Assembly: GCA_963732765.1 (NCBI GenBank)
Contig: CAVTAS010000001.1
Span: forward strand, 186,001-250,000
Direction: 5' to 3'
Origin: JANYHF01 sp963732765
Lineage (GTDB): Bacteria; Pseudomonadota; Alphaproteobacteria; Rhizobiales; Hyphomicrobiaceae
Length of the DNA: 64,000 nucleotides
Shown here: one piece after another, positions 61,079-64,000 of the stretch
How the letters are laid out: every line of letters begins with the position of its first letter
Numbering within the stretch: position 1 is the first letter of the stretch
Notes under the pieces: model-generated
Seen by the model: the letters and a program-made list of their open reading frames with translations, nothing else
Told to the model about the DNA's origin: nothing
The model's database searches: none
Translations under genes and position numbers: made by a program

Positions 61079-62294
61079 CTGGTAGTTGTGCGACACCCTT
61101 CGAGAAATAATCGAACATGGGCTGTACCGCACGTTCGATCGTGAACTCGCTGGCGATCTTGGCCTTGGCCGCTGTCGTGAGACGTTCGCAAAGCGCAGGA
61201 TCGGTAAGCAGCTGCTCGAGCTTTGCGGCCAGGTCGTCCCAGTCAGTAGGGCGGAACAACAGACCCTCGCGCCCGTCATCGATCAGCTCAGGTATCCCAA
61301 CCAGGCGGCTGGCCACCGCAGGCACACCAAGCGCCATGGCCTCGATGAGCACAACTGGCAAGCCCTCCATGAAACTGGCAAGCGCAAACACGTCGCCGGA
61401 TGCAATCTCGGCGAGTGTATCTTGTTCACCCAGGTGGCCGCGCATGATGACACGATCGGCAAGGCCCATCTCGGCCGACATGCGTTCGATGTTGCCGCGC
61501 TCATCGCCTTCGCCGACCAGCACCAGTTCGGCATCGACGCCGCGTTTGCGCAGCGTGGAAAACGCGATAAGCAACCCACTATGCGCCTTCTCTGCCGACA
61601 GACGTGCAACGCAGACAATCCGTTTGCGTCTTCCACCGGCACGCGGCGACCTGGCTGGCAGATCAGCGAGCCGAATGCCGCAACGCGAGATGATGAGCTT
61701 TGGCCAATGTTTCGGCGCAACCGTGCGCATGGCCTGGGCGCGTCCAAAGTAAGAGATGCAGGCGGAGAAATCGGCACTCTCGATTTTCGACCCCAACAGC
61801 AGTCCGGCTGGATAATCGGTTTCGGAATGGGCGTGCAAGGTCATGCTCCAAGGCAGGCCCAGGAAACGCGTGGTCAGAAACCCCACCGTTGCGGCCGAGT
61901 TGGCGAAATGATTGTGCACATGGTCGACGCCAAGCCGGCGCAGATCGCTGGCCAGCACCATCGCCTCCAGAAAGTGAGCAATGCTGAGAACGAATCCCTT
62001 TATCCCGGGCGGCCGGTGCCCTAGCGCCAAACCGAACGTCTTCAGGTAGCCCAGGGGTTTGTTCGAAAGGGCCCAAATTTGGGCGCGCGCGTAGCGACGG
62101 GGGCTGAGGGGGAGCAAGTAGCCGGTCTCATGGAAGGCATCGTGATCAAGTTTCGATTTCAGGTCCTTAGGTGCGGGAGACCGAACACTGAAGGTCGCGA
62201 TATCGAGCCCGCGGCGACGCAGTTCGTCGATTTCGCGCCGGATGAAAGTGTGGGACATGCTCGGGTAGAGGCTAGTCAAGTAGCCGATACGCAT
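61071..62294 (-). CDS. Family 4 glycosyltransferase
   Basis: The 407-residue GT-B enzyme has RIGYLTSLYPSMSHTFIRRE at the N-terminus, where polysaccharide GT4 enzymes start. The C-terminal half holds VGEGDERGNIE, VFALASFMEGLPVVLIEAMA (the E-x7-E catalytic motif) and LGVPAVASRLVGIPELIDDG. It adds a sugar to the repeat unit with retention of anomeric form; the sugar is not known. It lies 126 bases downstream of the export gene on the same strand; the gap 62295-62420 shows nothing of note. Confidence 0.9.
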   Translation of the reverse strand: MRIGYLTSLYPSMSHTFIRREIDELRRRGLDIATFSVRSPAPKDLKSKLDHDAFHETGYLLPLSPRRYARAQIWALSNKPLGYLKTFGLALGHRPPGIKGFVLSIAHFLEAMVLASDLRRLGVDHVHNHFANSAATVGFLTTRFLGLPWSMTLHAHSETDYPAGLLLGSKIESADFSACISYFGRAQAMRTVAPKHWPKLIISRCGIRLADLPARSPRAGGRRKRIVCVARLSAEKAHSGLLIAFSTLRKRGVDAELVLVGEGDERGNIERMSAEMGLADRVIMRGHLGEQDTLAEIASGDVFALASFMEGLPVVLIEAMALGVPAVASRLVGIPELIDDGREGLLFRPTDWDDLAAKLEQLLTDPALCERLTTAAKAKIASEFTIERAVQPMFDYFSKGVAQLPAK

Positions 62295-62420
62295 AAAGGA
62301 ATCCTGATCGCGCCCGTACGGCAGATGGTCGGCGACAGTTGCGCCGATGTCCCTTGGAGGATGTGCTTGTGTTCGATTGCATGGAGATCGCGATTGATCG
62401 CCGAAAATCGATGCTTGCGG

Positions 62421-63863
62421 CTAGTTGCTGCCGGTCACCATCGGCTTGGCGTCTTCGGGTCGCAACGTGGCAACCTTCAGGACATCGCCGGGCTGCAACG
62501 GAGTAACGTCATCGACCGGGAAGGTCACATAGCCCTTCGGTGTCCGACGCATGACCGAATAGACCAGCAACTCCTGGCCAGCCATCGACACCTTGAACGG
62601 ATCTTGCCCCTTGGTCAGGCCAACCGAGTTACGCGCCGTTCGCACGGACGCCTTGAGCGCATCCTTCTGATGGGCCAGCGAGTTGATCTCGTTCATCAGT
62701 TCGCGCCAACGGGCGAGTTCCTTGGTCTTCGCGTCGGCCGCCAAGTCGTCGAGTGTGCGCGTAGCACGGCTGATACTGGCCAACACCTCAAGCCGGTTGA
62801 TCGAGAAAGTCGCGTCCGTCGTTTCGATCGCTGCGACCTGCGTGGTACGGACAAATCCCTTCGAGACGAGGGTCTTCAGAGCCGTTTTCTGCGTCTGGTT
62901 CAGCTTCAGCTGGTTGTCGATTTGCGCAATCTTGAGGTGCAGATCCTCTAACTCGGCCTTGGCGTGCTCGCGGGCGCGCTTGTTGGCGTCGAGCAGCTGA
63001 ACTCGTACTTCGGCTTCGCTGGCCTGCAGGCGTTGCTCGCGCGTCATCAAATCGCGCGCTTCAACTTCACCGGCCAACGCCACCAGATCGTCAGGCATCT
63101 CGCTGAACGGGCGCTGATCGCGCTCGGCTTCCAGCCGCGCCAACCGGACGGTGACCAGCTTGAGGTTTTCCGTGTCGCTCTGTATGCGGTTGATGGTGGT
63201 TGCGAACTCCGTGCCGCGCGTGCCAGCTGTCGGACGGTAGGGACCGCCCGCCATCGAAACCGCATGCACCACCGTCATGCGCAGGGCAAACGGATAAACA
63301 CCCGGCTTCTCGACAAAGCCGACGATATAGATCGGCCGCCGCTCGGCGACATCAACCACGACATCGAAGTTGCGCACCATGGACTTTTGCGCGGCCTGGG
63401 AGATATCTGCGCGCAATTGCTCTTCGTCGCGCCCAGCCGCCTTGAAAGCGCCAAGCACGGGCAAGGTGATGGCGCCGCGGGTATCGATGAGATAGTCGCC
63501 GGAGAGATCCTCGCGTTGATAAATCCGTATCCTGATTTTATCACCGGCATCGAGCAGATAGCGGCCTGGATCGTCGGCAGCGAGCGGCGGCGTCGGCGTG
63601 ACCGGAGTGTTCGTAACCGTGAACGGACTAGGTGCCGGAATTGGATCGGACTTGACCGTCGGCATCGGCAGCTGCGGCGAAGCGACCGGCGGCCTTGATG
63701 TCTCTAACCTTGCCGTCGCCATCGTGGTGCCATGCGCCGGCTGGTCGGCTGCCTGGACAGCGCCCAATGACGGCAGGCCAATAGCTGCAAGCTGCAAAAC
63801 CAGAAGTCCGAGCAGCACGTCTCTCGGCGACCGTCTAGACAGCCAATCGCGGGCCATACGCAT
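62421..63863 (-). CDS. Outer-membrane polysaccharide export protein (Wza/ExoF-like)
   Basis: The 480-residue protein has a signal sequence (LLGLLVLQLAAIGLPSLG, cleavage after VQA). Then come a Pro/Thr-rich linker, the poly-export domain (RYLLDAGDKIRIRIYQREDL), an SLBB domain (RRPIYIVGFVEKPGVYPF), a long helical region (about 235-380) and a C-terminal domain with a second SLBB-like part. ExoF of Sinorhizobium has the same layout without a lipobox. AAGGGTG lies about 5 bases before the ATG at 63863; TTG 63938 is a poorer start. It forms the periplasmic/outer-membrane part of the export channel. Confidence 0.87.
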   Translation of the reverse strand: MRMARDWLSRRSPRDVLLGLLVLQLAAIGLPSLGAVQAADQPAHGTTMATARLETSRPPVASPQLPMPTVKSDPIPAPSPFTVTNTPVTPTPPLAADDPGRYLLDAGDKIRIRIYQREDLSGDYLIDTRGAITLPVLGAFKAAGRDEEQLRADISQAAQKSMVRNFDVVVDVAERRPIYIVGFVEKPGVYPFALRMTVVHAVSMAGGPYRPTAGTRGTEFATTINRIQSDTENLKLVTVRLARLEAERDQRPFSEMPDDLVALAGEVEARDLMTREQRLQASEAEVRVQLLDANKRAREHAKAELEDLHLKIAQIDNQLKLNQTQKTALKTLVSKGFVRTTQVAAIETTDATFSINRLEVLASISRATRTLDDLAADAKTKELARWRELMNEINSLAHQKDALKASVRTARNSVGLTKGQDPFKVSMAGQELLVYSVMRRTPKGYVTFPVDDVTPLQPGDVLKVATLRPEDAKPMVTGSN

Positions 63864-64000
63864 GTCGTTCACCCTTATACTCGCGTCCCCGCTTTGGCTA
63901 TTCAGCCGCTCACGGAACGTCACTGCAAGATCGTTCAACTTCGCTCTACAAGGTCTCGCGACCGATGGACAGACCGCTTTGTAAATACTGCTTAACCTGG

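Overview
The window reads as one stretch of a GC-rich alphaproteobacterial chromosome. Evidence for this is the htpX-rsmB pair, the TIGR02301/Nudix pair, the glnK-amtB pair behind a sigma-54 promoter, FixK/FNR-type sites, and an ExoF/Wzx/Wzy-type exopolysaccharide locus. No insertion sequence, prophage, integrase or CRISPR array was seen. The genus cannot be fixed from sequence alone; Hyphomicrobiales or a neighbouring order fits best.

0-20 kb is mostly housekeeping and small accessory genes. In order: a dimethylglycine/sarcosine dehydrogenase-type flavoprotein, a MntA/HepT toxin-antitoxin pair, rsmB and htpX, a secreted nuclease, a Nudix hydrolase, an SRAP (YedK/HMCES) protein, two curlin-repeat secreted proteins beside a response regulator whose receiver has lost its phosphorylation residues, a 5'-nucleotidase-like metallophosphatase, a DUF2252 protein, a PfkB sugar kinase, glnK-amtB, a periplasmic ankyrin protein, a predicted di-haem b membrane protein translationally coupled to a nine-haem c-type cytochrome, and tRNA-Asn.

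20-51 kb is the most distinctive part and looks like a low-oxygen regulon collected in one place. It starts with a Crp/Fnr regulator lacking N-terminal iron-sulfur cysteines (FixK-like) and a PAS hybrid histidine kinase. Eight FixK/FNR-type sites (TTGAT-N4-GTCAA, one with a single mismatch) lie between genes across the region. They stand before universal stress protein, Hsp20, a host-attachment-family operon, flavodoxin, an amino-acid antiporter/cDPG-synthetase-like/ornithine carbamoyltransferase/carbamate kinase operon, an ADP-forming acyl-CoA synthetase-acetyltransferase, a P1B-5 metal ATPase with a hemerythrin tail, and a cupredoxin. Two MacAB-like ABC export systems and a cytochrome c are interleaved. 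Together these suggest survival and ATP generation without oxygen: substrate-level phosphorylation by carbamate kinase and ADP-forming acyl-CoA synthetase, protein protection, and iron/nickel and redox handling.

51.8-64 kb is an exopolysaccharide locus. It carries a Wzy-like polymerase, a Tat-exported glycoside-hydrolase-like protein, a Wzx flippase, a split chain-length regulator and BY-kinase-like ATPase (the latter missing its Walker A lysine), three glycosyltransferases and a Wza/ExoF outer-membrane export protein.
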